This document shows, piece after piece, positions 19,765 through 29,884 of a DNA stretch of 64,000 nt (position 1 is the stretch's first letter; the number at the start of each line of letters is the position of its first letter). This DNA comes from an uncultured Caryophanales bacterium (GTDB lineage Bacteria > Bacillota_I > Bacilli_A > RFN20 > CAG-288), in the NCBI GenBank assembly GCA_949287425.1, contig CASEGJ010000003.1, positions 222,476 through 286,475 on the forward strand, read 5' to 3'. Under the pieces are notes generated by a model. That model made no database searches. It had not been told where the DNA came from and saw only the letters and a list, made by a program, of their open reading frames with translations. The translations under genes were made by a program, and so were the position numbers.

Positions 19765-21030
19765 TTAACTTGTTTTCTTTAAAGTGGCGATATCAGTTGA
19801 TCTTTTTATATTTTCTAATCTAGTATAGTTGATATTTAAAGATTTTTCATAATTTCCTGTTAATTTAGGAATATAAAATTTATATGTCTCAAATCCTTCT
19901 GGCATATATTGAATATGTTCCCATAGATCTGGTCTATCATAAGGATATTTTGCTTGTTTAGATATATTAACAGGGCTTAATTTTAAATAATCTCTAACTT
20001 GACTTGGGTATTTTTCAATTAAATCCATAGCGGAATGAATAGCTAGGCAGGCTGATTTTGATTTAGGTGATAAAGCTAAATCGACTACGCTAAATGCTAA
20101 TGGAATTTCAGCTTCAGGTAAACCTACTTCTCTTGCGACTTGACAAGCGTTATAACATCTATCGACCGCTTGAGGATTACCTAAGCCAACATCTTCATAA
20201 GCAGTTACTAATAATCTTCTAATTAAGCCTTCTAAATCTCCTGAGGCACATAGTTTTCCTAAATAATAAATAGCGGCATCAACTTGAGAACCTCTAATAG
20301 ATTTTTGAAAAGCTGAAACTGTATCGTAATGTTCGTTTTCATCTTTGTCAGAAAAGTAATTAGGAGCAGCTTTTAATTTGAGAATATCTTCTTTAGTAAT
20401 AGTATTTTCACTAGAAAAAGTAAGAGAACTAGCTTCTAAAATATTATAAGCGTAACGCAAATCTCCTCCAGAGAGCTTAGCGATAACTTCTAAACCATCT
20501 CGATCAAATTTTCTCGAGTTATTTAGTCCGTTTTCATCTTTAATAGCTCTATTTAAGCCTAAGATTATTTCATCTACTTTTAATGGCTTTACTTCTAAAA
20601 GGTGACATCTTGATCTAATAGCAGGATTAATAGCAAGAAGAGGATTAGCAGTAGTACAACCTATTAAATAGATAGAACCATCTTCTAATCTAGGTAAAAG
20701 TAAATCTTGTTTATCTTTATTTAAGCGGTGAATTTCATCGAGGATTAAAATATAATCTTTTTTAGTTTCAGCATCGTAAAAAGCTTTTAATAAATCAGCT
20801 TTAGAGCAAGTAGTGGCATTTAATAAAGTGTAATTTACGTTTATAGAATTGCAAAAAGCTTGAGCGATGGTGGTTTTTCCAGTTCCAGGTGGACCATATA
20901 AAATACAAGAAATTACAGTGTTTGCTTTAATTAAGTTAGTAAAAAAGCCATTATTACCTACAAGGTGATCTTGACCTATAACTTGGTCTAATTTAGATGG
21001 TCTCATTCTAAAAGCTAACGGTTTAATCAT
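19765..21030 (-). CDS. rarA: Replication-associated recombination protein A (AAA+ ATPase)
   Basis: Clamp-loader-like AAA+ ATPase acting at stalled replication forks (RarA/MgsA/WRNIP1). It is 421 residues. N-terminal MRPSKLDQVIGQDHLVG is the family signature. Walker A is YGPPGTGKTT near residue 47, Walker B is ILILDEIHR, and sensor 1 is LIGCTTANP. The C-terminal domain (SAFQKSIRGSQVDAAIYYLGKLCASGDL) forms the tetramer. It is a single gene on the minus strand, divergent from dtd. Confidence 0.96.
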   Translation of the reverse strand: MIKPLAFRMRPSKLDQVIGQDHLVGNNGFFTNLIKANTVISCILYGPPGTGKTTIAQAFCNSINVNYTLLNATTCSKADLLKAFYDAETKKDYILILDEIHRLNKDKQDLLLPRLEDGSIYLIGCTTANPLLAINPAIRSRCHLLEVKPLKVDEIILGLNRAIKDENGLNNSRKFDRDGLEVIAKLSGGDLRYAYNILEASSLTFSSENTITKEDILKLKAAPNYFSDKDENEHYDTVSAFQKSIRGSQVDAAIYYLGKLCASGDLEGLIRRLLVTAYEDVGLGNPQAVDRCYNACQVAREVGLPEAEIPLAFSVVDLALSPKSKSACLAIHSAMDLIEKYPSQVRDYLKLSPVNISKQAKYPYDRPDLWEHIQYMPEGFETYKFYIPKLTGNYEKSLNINYTRLENIKRSTDIATLKKTS

Positions 21031-21168
21031 ATAAAAAGTATAGCATTAATTTATAAAATTAAATAGTTGTATCAAACTAGTCAAACGAAGTTAATTTAGT
21101 TTATTAAATAGGTTAAATTAGGCTTTAATATTTTGAAATTTACCACTATAGTGATAAGATAAATTAGT

Positions 21169-21627
21169 ATGAAATTATTTGTTCAAAGAGTGCTTTCTAG
21201 CAATGTAAAAGTATCTTCTAATTTGGTAGCTTCAATTTCTAAAGGGGAGCTAGTTTTAGTTAGTTTTACTATATCAGATACTAAACAAATTATCGATAAA
21301 ATGATAGATAAACTTTTAAAAATTAGAATTTTTGAAGATGAAAATGGCTTAACCAATTTAAATATCGCTAGCGTCAATGGCGAAATTTTAGCTGTTAGCC
21401 AATTTAGTTTATATGCTAGTTTAGTTCAAGGAAACCGCCCTTCTTTTATCAACTGCTTAAATAAAGAACAAGCGGAGGAATTTTTTAATTACTTTAAAGA
21501 AAAATTATCTGAAAAATATGAAAAAGTTCAATTCGGTATCTTTCATGCTGATATGAAAGTTGAACTTATTAACGATGGGCCATTTTCTATCGAATTAGAT
21601 TCAAAGGAGTTAGGTTATGAAAGATAA
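21169..21627 (+). CDS. dtd: D-aminoacyl-tRNA deacylase
   Basis: Removes D-amino acids and glycine wrongly attached to tRNA. The 152-residue protein has both active-site motifs: SQFSLYAS (about residues 79-86) and the Gly-cisPro segment NDGPFSIELDS near the C terminus. It overlaps mnmA by 11 bases and starts the dtd-mnmA-rimO cluster. Confidence 0.96.
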   Translation: MKLFVQRVLSSNVKVSSNLVASISKGELVLVSFTISDTKQIIDKMIDKLLKIRIFEDENGLTNLNIASVNGEILAVSQFSLYASLVQGNRPSFINCLNKEQAEEFFNYFKEKLSEKYEKVQFGIFHADMKVELINDGPFSIELDSKELGYER

Positions 21628-22759
21628 GATTCTCCTTGGCTTTTCTGGTGGAGTCGATTCTGCTATATCAGCTTATCTTTTAAAAAAGGACGGTTATGAT
21701 GTAACTGGATGTTTTATGCGCAATTGGGATTCAATCACTAATAATGATATTTATGGTAATCCAAGCTTAACAGGTTCTAAATGTTCTCAAGAATTAGATT
21801 ATGACGATGCTAAATTAGCTGCTAGTCAATTAGGTATAAATCTATTGAGAGTTGATTTTATCGAAGATTATTGGGAAAAGGTGTTTATGTATTTTTTAGA
21901 TGAATACAAACAAGGAAGAACACCTAATCCAGATGTATTTTGCAATAGATATATAAAATTTGATTCTTTTAGAAAATACGCTCATGAACACGGTTTTAAT
22001 CATATCGCTATGGGACATTACGCTAAAAAAATAGTGTCTAACGATGGTGAAGCTATGTTATATAAAGCGAAAGACTTAAATAAAGATCAATCGTATTTTC
22101 TTTCTGAAATTACCTATGAACAACTTAATGATACTTATTTTCCATTAGGAGATATTACTAAAATAGAAGTGAGAAAACTCGCTAGTGAACTAGGCCTATC
22201 TATCGCCAATAAGAAAGATTCAACAGGAGTTTGTTTTATTGGAGAAAGAAGATTCAAAGAGTTTTTAGCAAATTATTTACCTGCTAAAAAAGGCGATATT
22301 GTCGATATTGTTTCAAATAGAGTGATTGGAAGTCACACTGGGGTGTTGTATTATACTGTCGGTCAACATCGCGGATTAAATATCGGTGGAATAATTGGAT
22401 ATAAAAACGAACCTTTCTTTGTTGTTGGTAAAGATGTTTCTAGAAACATTTTATATGTCGCTCAAGAAGATAATAAATATATGTATTCATATAAATGCCG
22501 TTTAAATAGATTTAATTGGTTGTTAAATAAATTGCCAAATCAGAAGTTTAAATGCTTAGCAAAATTTAGATATAGAGGCTTGGATATGCCAGTTGAAGTA
22601 GAATATGTTAATCCAGATGAAGTCTATATTATTTATGACAAGTATAAATATATCGCTAAAGGCCAAGTCTGTGTTTTATATAACGAAGATGGAAGATGCT
22701 TAGGTGGAGGAACTATTATAGATACTTATAATCAAGATGGTTCTAAAATTGAATATTAG
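21617..22759 (+). CDS. mnmA: tRNA-specific 2-thiouridylase
   Basis: Installs the 2-thio group on wobble U34 of tRNA Lys, Glu and Gln; the tRNA-Glu(TTC) gene in this window is a natural substrate. It is 380 residues with PP-loop GFSGGVDSAISAYLL, nucleophile Cys in TPNPDVFCNRYIKF, and sulfur-carrying Cys in STGVCFIGERRFKEFL. AAGGAG lies within the end of dtd. rimO follows after eight bases. Confidence 0.97.
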   Translation: MKDKILLGFSGGVDSAISAYLLKKDGYDVTGCFMRNWDSITNNDIYGNPSLTGSKCSQELDYDDAKLAASQLGINLLRVDFIEDYWEKVFMYFLDEYKQGRTPNPDVFCNRYIKFDSFRKYAHEHGFNHIAMGHYAKKIVSNDGEAMLYKAKDLNKDQSYFLSEITYEQLNDTYFPLGDITKIEVRKLASELGLSIANKKDSTGVCFIGERRFKEFLANYLPAKKGDIVDIVSNRVIGSHTGVLYYTVGQHRGLNIGGIIGYKNEPFFVVGKDVSRNILYVAQEDNKYMYSYKCRLNRFNWLLNKLPNQKFKCLAKFRYRGLDMPVEVEYVNPDEVYIIYDKYKYIAKGQVCVLYNEDGRCLGGGTIIDTYNQDGSKIEY

Positions 22760-22767
22760 GAGGGAAG

Positions 22768-24069
22768 ATGAAAGTAGGTTTAATTTCATTAGGATGCGCT
22801 AAAAACAAAATTGATTCTGAAGAGGTTCTTTCCTATTTTGTAAGAAATGGTTTTGTTATTGTAAATGATCCTAATTTAGCTGATGTTATTGTAATTAATA
22901 CATGTGGGTTTATTCAAGATGCTAAACAAGAAGCTTTAGATACTATATTCGATACTTTAAAATATAAGAAAATTACCATTGTTATTGGCTGTTTAGTTGA
23001 AAGATATTACTCTGATTTAGTAAAAGAAATTCCAGAAGTCGATCTTTTTGTTAGGATTAAAGATTATCCTAAATTTGGAGAAAAACTAAATGAGGTTTTT
23101 AAAAAGAAGGGTTATATATTTGAAGGGGGACTTTCTAAATCTGAAAGAATAATTTCTACCCCTTCTTATCAAGCGTATCTACAAATTTCTGATGGGTGTA
23201 CAAACGCTTGTGCTTTTTGCGCTATACCTTTAATTAGGGGAAGCTTTCACTCTTTTCCTTTTGAATTTGTCAAAGCTGAAATCGCTAAATTTGCTAGTCA
23301 AAACGTCAAGGAATTAATAATTATTTCGCAAGATACTTCTGCATATGGCAAAGATTTTAAGGATAGAAAAATTACTATCTGCGACGTTTTAAAAGAAGCT
23401 TTAAAATATCCAGAATTTAAATTTATCCGCCTTTTATATCTTTATCCAGATGAAATTACAGATGAATTTATCCAGTTATATAAAGATAATCCGCGCTTAA
23501 CCCCTTATTTTGATGTTCCTATTCAACATTCTTCAGATAAGATATTAAAACTTATGAATAGAAAAGGAGATTCCAAATTGTTAAACGACCTTTTTTATAA
23601 ATTAAGAGAGGTTCCAAATTCTATTATTAGAACGACATTGATAGTTGGTTTTCCTAATGAAACTGAAGAAGATATTCAGGATTTATCTGAATTTATCTCT
23701 AGACATAAGTTTGATCATTTAGGTGTGTTTACTTATTCAAAGGAAGAAGGAACAAAAGGCTATTATATGGATAATCAAGTCCCAGCTAGAATAAAAAAAG
23801 CTAGATATAACAAGATTATGAAACTTCAAGCTGGAATCTCTTTTAAATTAAATCAAGATAGAATCAATCAAGTTATAGATGTTTTAGTTACTTCCTATAA
23901 TGAAAAGCAGTTTTGTTATGAAGGAATATGTTATATTTATGCTCCTGATGATATTGATGGAAAGTTATACTTATATTCTGATGAGCCTCTTGAAATAGGT
24001 CAAATAGTTAAAGCTAAAATTATTAACGCTGGCATTTATGATTTAGATGCTCAAGTAATTAAAGAATAA
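22768..24069 (+). CDS. rimO: Ribosomal protein S12 methylthiotransferase
   Basis: Radical-SAM enzyme adding a methylthio group to an Asp of ribosomal protein S12. It is 433 residues: an N-terminal UPF0004 domain (VGLISLGCAKNKIDSEEV) with three Cys ligands, the radical-SAM CxxxCxxC in SDGCTNACAFCAIP, and a C-terminal TRAM domain. The LGCxKNxxDSE and LRxLYxYP-like (FIRLLYLYPDEI) patterns favour RimO over MiaB. AGGAGGG precedes the ATG. Confidence 0.93.
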   Translation: MKVGLISLGCAKNKIDSEEVLSYFVRNGFVIVNDPNLADVIVINTCGFIQDAKQEALDTIFDTLKYKKITIVIGCLVERYYSDLVKEIPEVDLFVRIKDYPKFGEKLNEVFKKKGYIFEGGLSKSERIISTPSYQAYLQISDGCTNACAFCAIPLIRGSFHSFPFEFVKAEIAKFASQNVKELIIISQDTSAYGKDFKDRKITICDVLKEALKYPEFKFIRLLYLYPDEITDEFIQLYKDNPRLTPYFDVPIQHSSDKILKLMNRKGDSKLLNDLFYKLREVPNSIIRTTLIVGFPNETEEDIQDLSEFISRHKFDHLGVFTYSKEEGTKGYYMDNQVPARIKKARYNKIMKLQAGISFKLNQDRINQVIDVLVTSYNEKQFCYEGICYIYAPDDIDGKLYLYSDEPLEIGQIVKAKIINAGIYDLDAQVIKE

Positions 24070-24090
24070 TTAATATAGGAAAAGCTAAAG

Positions 24091-25872
24091 ATGATTTTTG
24101 GAAAATATGTCAATGTATTTTATAAAAAATATGCTTATTTAATATTTATCGGTTTAGCTTGTTTAATTTTGGTAGATGTCATTCAAATTTTAATGCCTAA
24201 TTTGATTGGAAATGTCGTTAACTTTTTTGCTGAACATAAAGATATTAATATTGCTTTTGATATTTTTTATTCTGCTCCAATAACTTCTTCAAATTCTTTT
24301 GCTTTTTTATTAACTGGTTTGCTTTTAATAGCCTTTGGTATGTTAATTGGCAGAATGGGGTGGCGTTATGCTTTGTTTAAATTAGGGGCTAGTGTAGATT
24401 TTGATTTGCGCCAAAATATGTTTTCACATGGGCTTAATCTATCAGTTTCCTATTATAAAAATAGAAAAATTGGTGCATTAATGTCTTTATATAACAACGA
24501 TTTATTCGCTATTAGAAACTGTTTTATCGATGGAATTATTATGACAATTGACGGATTTATTATGGCTCCATTAGTTGTGGTTTCGATGTTTTTGAACAAT
24601 TGGCTTTTAGCTTTAATTAGTTTAGTGCCTTTAATTATATTGATGGTTATTTGCTTTGTTTTAGATAAGGGTATGACATTAAGATACGAAGGTCAACTTA
24701 ACGCTTTTGAAAGATTATCTGATTATACTCAGGAATCGTTTGGTGGAATTAGTATAGTTAAAGCCTTTGTTAAAGAAGCTAAATTTATGATGGATTTTGC
24801 TAAGAAAAACAAGGATAATAAACAAGCTAATATAGCTTATTTAAAATATTCGGTTGTTTTAAATGCTCTTATTGAATTTTTAATTAATTCTATATTTGTC
24901 ATTATTATTTTTATCGGTGTTACTTCTGTCAATTTAAATAGCGAATATAAAGTTGGAGATTTAATTAAGTTTATCGGTTATTTATCTGCCGCTATTTGGC
25001 CATTTATGGCTATTGCTCAAGTTATTATGATTCGTTCTAGAGGAAAAGCCTCTTTAAAAATCATTACTGAATATTTAGACACAACTTCCGAATTAAAAGA
25101 TAATAAACAAGCTAAGGAAATAAGTTTTAAAGGTGAAGTTGATTTTAAAAATTTCAATTTTCATTATCCTGATTCTACTGATTTAGTTTTAAAAGATATA
25201 AATATCCATATTTCAGCTGGGGAAAAAATCGGCATTGTTGGAAGAACTGGTTCGGGTAAATCAACTTTAGTTAAAGTTCTTTTAAAAATTTATAATATCG
25301 ATGATGGCAAATTGTTTTTTGATAAGATTGATATTAATGACCTTTCTAGCAAAAATATTAGAGATAATATAGGTTATGTCGCACAAAACGCCTATCTTTT
25401 TTCCGATTTAATTAGAAATAACATCGCGTTTTATAACGATGATGTCGATGACGAAAAAATTATACAAGCGGCTAAGTTTGCTTGTATCGATGGTTCTATT
25501 AAAGCGTTTAAAGATGGCTATAAAACTCTTATTGGTGAAAAAGGCGCTTCTTTATCTGGCGGTCAAAAACAACGTATTGCAATTTCGCGTGCTGTAATTA
25601 AAGATCCTAGCATCCTAATTTTGGATGATTCAGTTTCCGCTGTCGATTCAGATACTGAAAAAGATATATTGGGAAACATTTCAAAAATTAGAGAAAATAA
25701 AACCACTTTTATAGTATCTTCAAGAGTTTCAGTTGTAGAAAATCTCGATGCTATTATCGTAATGGATAAAGGGAGAATAATCGGCTTTGGAAAACATGAA
25801 GATCTAATTAATAATTGTCGAGAATATGCTGAATTAGTTAAGCTTCAGCAGTTAGCTAGTGGAGGTGAATAG
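24091..25872 (+). CDS. ABC exporter half-transporter, subunit 1 (degenerate site)
   Basis: Six-helix membrane domain (about residues 15-310) fused to an ATPase domain, total 593 residues. Walker A is GRTGSGKS and the signature is LSGGQKQR. Walker B is followed by Asp instead of the catalytic Glu (LILDDSVSAVD), as in the first subunit of heterodimeric exporters such as LmrCD or BmrCD. The partner gene starts at the next base after the stop. The pair probably exports drugs, lipids or peptides; the substrate cannot be deduced. Confidence 0.93.
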   Translation: MIFGKYVNVFYKKYAYLIFIGLACLILVDVIQILMPNLIGNVVNFFAEHKDINIAFDIFYSAPITSSNSFAFLLTGLLLIAFGMLIGRMGWRYALFKLGASVDFDLRQNMFSHGLNLSVSYYKNRKIGALMSLYNNDLFAIRNCFIDGIIMTIDGFIMAPLVVVSMFLNNWLLALISLVPLIILMVICFVLDKGMTLRYEGQLNAFERLSDYTQESFGGISIVKAFVKEAKFMMDFAKKNKDNKQANIAYLKYSVVLNALIEFLINSIFVIIIFIGVTSVNLNSEYKVGDLIKFIGYLSAAIWPFMAIAQVIMIRSRGKASLKIITEYLDTTSELKDNKQAKEISFKGEVDFKNFNFHYPDSTDLVLKDINIHISAGEKIGIVGRTGSGKSTLVKVLLKIYNIDDGKLFFDKIDINDLSSKNIRDNIGYVAQNAYLFSDLIRNNIAFYNDDVDDEKIIQAAKFACIDGSIKAFKDGYKTLIGEKGASLSGGQKQRIAISRAVIKDPSILILDDSVSAVDSDTEKDILGNISKIRENKTTFIVSSRVSVVENLDAIIVMDKGRIIGFGKHEDLINNCREYAELVKLQQLASGGE

Positions 25873-27681
25873 ATGGATGAAATGTATTTAGACCAGCAAT
25901 CTGATAAAGCTAGCTTAGCTAACTTAGTTATTATTAAAAGAATAATGAAATATTTAAAAGGCCATGTAAAGAAGTTTTGTTTTGCCTTATTTTTATGTTT
26001 TGTTATGGCTATTTGTTCGTGTTTGGAAGTTTTTATCAACATTGAAATAGTTAACGAGTTACAACAAGAGACAATTGATATTGCTAAAACTTATCTATTA
26101 GGAGTTGGATATGCTATTTCTTTAATATTACAAGTTGTATGTTCATTTTTTTCTAGTTTTATAATTCAAATGTTCGCAAATGATATTATTTATGATTTAA
26201 GAAACGATGTTTATAAACATATTTTGTATTTATCAATCAATCAATTGCAATCTAAACCAGTTGGTAAATGGGTTACAAGAGCCACTAACGATGTCAATAC
26301 AATTATGACTTTCTTTTCTGATGTTTTATCTTCAATGATAGTGAATTGTTTATATATAGTTTTCTATTTTGTTTCCATATTTATTTTAGAATGGCATTTA
26401 GCTTTATTAGTAACAGCGTTTATGATTGTAATTTTTGTTCTTTCTGTCGTGTTTTCTTCTATTTCTAAAAAACGCAACCGTCTATATAGAATATCTATTT
26501 CACAGATGAATTCATTTCTTTCTGAAAACCTCTCTTTGATGGATACTATTCAAATCTTTAATCAAGAAGAAAGAAAATATGAAGAATTTAGCAAGATATC
26601 TAAGACTTTGAAAGAAAGGGATTTATCGAGTTTAAGAGTCTTTTGTCTATTTAGACCTATGATTTATTTTGTCTATATTATTACTATTTTATCTAGTTTT
26701 GTTTTAGGCTTTTATTTGATGCAAAACGATTTAATGGTATATACGATGGGATTAACTGGAATTTCTGCGTTGTTTGGTTTTTATCAGTTTATCGGTTATT
26801 TATTTAATCCGATTCAAAATATTGCCAATCAATTTAACACTATTCAACAAGCTTTAACAGGTGCTGAAAGAGTTTTATTAGTAATGGATATTGTTTCAGA
26901 AATTCAAAATGAAGAAGATGCAGTTAGTTTAAATAATTTAAAAGGAAAAGTTGAATTTAGACACGTTTATTTTAAATATAACGATAAGCAAGATTGGATA
27001 TTAAAAGATATTTCATTTGTAATTAATCCTGGGGAAACTGTGGCTTTTGTCGGCGAAACTGGCGCTGGAAAATCTACTATTATCAATTTGATAGTAAGAA
27101 ATTACGATATTCAAAAAGGTGAGATTTTAATTGATGATATTCCAATTAAAAAGATAAAGCTAGAATCACTAAGGAAGTTAATTGGTGAAATGTTACAAGA
27201 TGTTTTTATTTTTTCTGGAAATATTATCGATAATATTTCTTTGGAAGATAAGCCAAACATTGAGAAAGTTAAACAGGCTTGTCAATTTGTTGGCGCAGAT
27301 GAGTTTATTGAAAAACTTCCCAACAAATATTATCAAGAAGTAAAAGAAAGCGGGAATAATTTCTCATCAGGCCAAAGGCAATTAATTTCTTTTGCTAGAG
27401 TAGTTTATTCTCGCCCTAAGATGATTATTTTAGACGAAGCAACTAGTAATATTGATACTTATACTGAATCGATAATTCAAAATTCTCTCGAAAAGATTAA
27501 ATCTATCGGTACTATGGTTATGATTGCACATAGGTTATCGACAATTAAAAAAGCGAGTAGAATATATGTTATAGATAAAGGAATAATAGCTGAACAAGGA
27601 AGTCATGCTAGTTTGATTAGAAAAAAAGGAATATATTATAATTTATATAAGGTGCAATCTTTAAAAGATCACTTTGAATAA
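25873..27681 (+). CDS. ABC exporter half-transporter, subunit 2
   Basis: A 602-residue partner of the preceding ABC subunit: transmembrane domain (about residues 30-330) and an ATPase domain with Walker A GETGAGKS, signature FSSGQRQL, and canonical Walker B plus catalytic Glu (MIILDEATSNID). The signature LSGGQ is altered to FSSGQ. The gene begins directly at the previous stop, with GGAGGTGA inside the upstream gene, so the two are co-translated. Confidence 0.93.
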   Translation: MDEMYLDQQSDKASLANLVIIKRIMKYLKGHVKKFCFALFLCFVMAICSCLEVFINIEIVNELQQETIDIAKTYLLGVGYAISLILQVVCSFFSSFIIQMFANDIIYDLRNDVYKHILYLSINQLQSKPVGKWVTRATNDVNTIMTFFSDVLSSMIVNCLYIVFYFVSIFILEWHLALLVTAFMIVIFVLSVVFSSISKKRNRLYRISISQMNSFLSENLSLMDTIQIFNQEERKYEEFSKISKTLKERDLSSLRVFCLFRPMIYFVYIITILSSFVLGFYLMQNDLMVYTMGLTGISALFGFYQFIGYLFNPIQNIANQFNTIQQALTGAERVLLVMDIVSEIQNEEDAVSLNNLKGKVEFRHVYFKYNDKQDWILKDISFVINPGETVAFVGETGAGKSTIINLIVRNYDIQKGEILIDDIPIKKIKLESLRKLIGEMLQDVFIFSGNIIDNISLEDKPNIEKVKQACQFVGADEFIEKLPNKYYQEVKESGNNFSSGQRQLISFARVVYSRPKMIILDEATSNIDTYTESIIQNSLEKIKSIGTMVMIAHRLSTIKKASRIYVIDKGIIAEQGSHASLIRKKGIYYNLYKVQSLKDHFE

Positions 27682-27702
27682 ATTTGTAGAAAGAAGCAAA
27701 TT

Positions 27703-29058
27703 ATGGAATTAAAAAAAGTTAAATTGTACGATACTTATCAAGGTAAAGTAGTAGAATTAAATCCGATTAAATTAGGAGAGGTAAGCATATATTATTGTGG
27801 ACCAACAGTATATAATTACGTTCATATTGGCAATATGCGTCCTGTTGTTACTTTTGATTTATTAAATAGAGTTTTACAAGCCTGTAATTATAAAGTTAAT
27901 ATGATATCTAACTATACAGATATCGATGATAAAATAATTAAAAAAGCTCTTGAAGAAAATAAAAGTGAAAAGCAAGTCAGTGATTTTTATATTGAAAAAT
28001 ATGAAGAATTGCTCGATAAATTAAATATTTTACCTTTAAAATATCACCCGAGAGTTTCTAATTATATTCCTGAAATAGTCGATTTTATTAAAACCTTATT
28101 AGACAAAGGTTTCGCTTATAAAGCAGATAATGGAGATATTTATTTTGATGTTAGTAAAGATCCACATTACGGTGAACTTTCAAAAATGAAAATCGATGAT
28201 TTGCAAGCGGGAAATAGAATTCAAGTAAGTGATGCTAAGAAAAATCCATATGATTTTGCCTTGTGGAAGCTTACTGATGATAAAGGTGTTAAATTTGATA
28301 CGATCTTAGGTAAAGGTCGACCAGGTTGGCATACTGAATGTGTTGTTATGATTAATTCTTATTTTAAAATGCCGACGATAGATATTCACGGCGGTGGTTT
28401 TGATTTAAAATTCCCACATCATGAAAATGAATGTGCTCAAGAATATGGTTATTCTAATTCTAAATTAGCTAATTTATGGATGCATGTTGGATTTATTAAT
28501 TTTGATAATCAAAAGATGTCCAAATCTTTAGGTAATGTTGTTTTAGCTAAAGACGCTATTGAAAAATATGGTGGTAACGTAATTAGGCATTTCTTTTTTA
28601 CCAGTTATTATCGTTCACCAATTAACTATACTTTAGAGGCAATAGAGACTTCTAAGCAAGAAGTTGAAAAATATCAAGCTATAGTTAACAAAATAAACGG
28701 CAAAATTAAATTAAATAAAATGGAATTTAGCGGTGATTTTGATAATGATAGCTATGAAGAGTTTTTAAATTATTTAGCCGATGATTTAAATGTCGCTAAC
28801 GCATTGATGGTTGTCGATAGATTAGCTAAAAAAGCTAATCAGTTATTAAGAACTAATCAAATTAATTTAACCGAAATATCATCAACTTATAATACATATA
28901 TGAAAATGATGGATGTCTTAGGCTTAAAATTTGAAGTTCCAAATATTAACCAAGAAGATATTTATAATTACGAACAATATCAGCAATTTAGATTACAAAA
29001 AGACTACGCTAATTCTGATATTTATAGAATTAAATTAATTGAAAAAGGACTTATTTAA
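27703..29058 (+). CDS. cysS: Cysteinyl-tRNA synthetase
   Basis: Class I synthetase charging tRNA-Cys. It is 451 residues. The HIGH-type motif and first zinc Cys are in YCGPTVYNYVHIGN, the other zinc ligands in RPGWHTECVVM and FPHHENECAQ, and the second signature is KMSKS. No T-box leader is seen upstream. The start is ATG 27703 after AGAAAGAAG. It is followed by an MgtC-like gene rather than the usual Mini-III RNase gene. Confidence 0.97.
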   Translation: MELKKVKLYDTYQGKVVELNPIKLGEVSIYYCGPTVYNYVHIGNMRPVVTFDLLNRVLQACNYKVNMISNYTDIDDKIIKKALEENKSEKQVSDFYIEKYEELLDKLNILPLKYHPRVSNYIPEIVDFIKTLLDKGFAYKADNGDIYFDVSKDPHYGELSKMKIDDLQAGNRIQVSDAKKNPYDFALWKLTDDKGVKFDTILGKGRPGWHTECVVMINSYFKMPTIDIHGGGFDLKFPHHENECAQEYGYSNSKLANLWMHVGFINFDNQKMSKSLGNVVLAKDAIEKYGGNVIRHFFFTSYYRSPINYTLEAIETSKQEVEKYQAIVNKINGKIKLNKMEFSGDFDNDSYEEFLNYLADDLNVANALMVVDRLAKKANQLLRTNQINLTEISSTYNTYMKMMDVLGLKFEVPNINQEDIYNYEQYQQFRLQKDYANSDIYRIKLIEKGLI

Positions 29059-29059
29059 T

Positions 29060-29761
29060 ATGAATCAGGCTATTGTTGATTTATCTAGTAATGTTAGTTT
29101 TTCTGTCTATGCTATAGTTGTTATTTTAATAGCGGCTGTTTTAGGATTTATTATTGGATTAGAAAGAGAATTAAATGGTTTTCAAGCTGGATTAAGAACA
29201 CATATTATTGTTTCTTTAATTGGATGTTTAGTTGGTGTTACTGGTTTTTATTTTAAAGATACAAGTGATTCGTTAGTTATTTTTGCTGCTTCGATTATCG
29301 CTTTTGGAATTTTGGCAGCTTTTTCTATAGTTCAGTTAGGTAAAGATATTAAAGGGATGACGACTTCTACAACTACATTACTAGTTGGTGTTACTGGATT
29401 ATGTTGTGGATATGGTTTAATTTTAGAAGCAATAGTTGTTACTATCATCGCTTTGTTAGTATTAAGTATATTAGTAATTTTTGAAAATAAAACAACTAAA
29501 GCTGATCCATATGTGGTTTTATATATAGATCCTAATCTTTCATTAGGAGATACCATTATAAAAGTTGCATCTACTTATGGCCTAAAAGTTACCAATATTT
29601 TATCAAAAATTGTCGAGTATAAAAATGAACAATATTTGAAAGTTACAATTATGTTTGCTAAGTCACCTAAAAGTGTGGTTTCTTCGTTTGCTAAGGCTTT
29701 ATCTAGTCAAATTAATATTAAAAAGATTGAAGTTAAACCATCTAAATTTTTCTCTAAATAA
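29060..29761 (+). CDS. MgtC/SapB family membrane protein
   Basis: The N-terminal half has four hydrophobic segments with the MgtC/SapB pattern IGLERELNGFQAGLRTHIIVSLIGCLVG, and the C-terminal ~75 residues form a soluble ACT-like domain. MgtC family members are linked to magnesium homeostasis and, in pathogens, to ATP synthase inhibition; the role here is unknown. I place the start at ATG 29060 after AAAGGA, not at TTG 29039 inside cysS. It sits between cysS and rlmB. Confidence 0.88.
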   Translation: MNQAIVDLSSNVSFSVYAIVVILIAAVLGFIIGLERELNGFQAGLRTHIIVSLIGCLVGVTGFYFKDTSDSLVIFAASIIAFGILAAFSIVQLGKDIKGMTTSTTTLLVGVTGLCCGYGLILEAIVVTIIALLVLSILVIFENKTTKADPYVVLYIDPNLSLGDTIIKVASTYGLKVTNILSKIVEYKNEQYLKVTIMFAKSPKSVVSSFAKALSSQINIKKIEVKPSKFFSK

Positions 29762-29884
29762 ACTATATACTTCAATTAAATGGTAATGAATTTATCAAAA
29801 ATACAAATGTATTGAACAAAAAATGGCATTATAGATAGTTGTATGATATTAATAAGTGTCTTATTATATGAAAGGAGTTAAAAC

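Noticed and set aside
27682..27702. T-box leader for cysS
   Set aside because: Only 21 bases separate cysS from the ABC gene and no T-box sequence is present.
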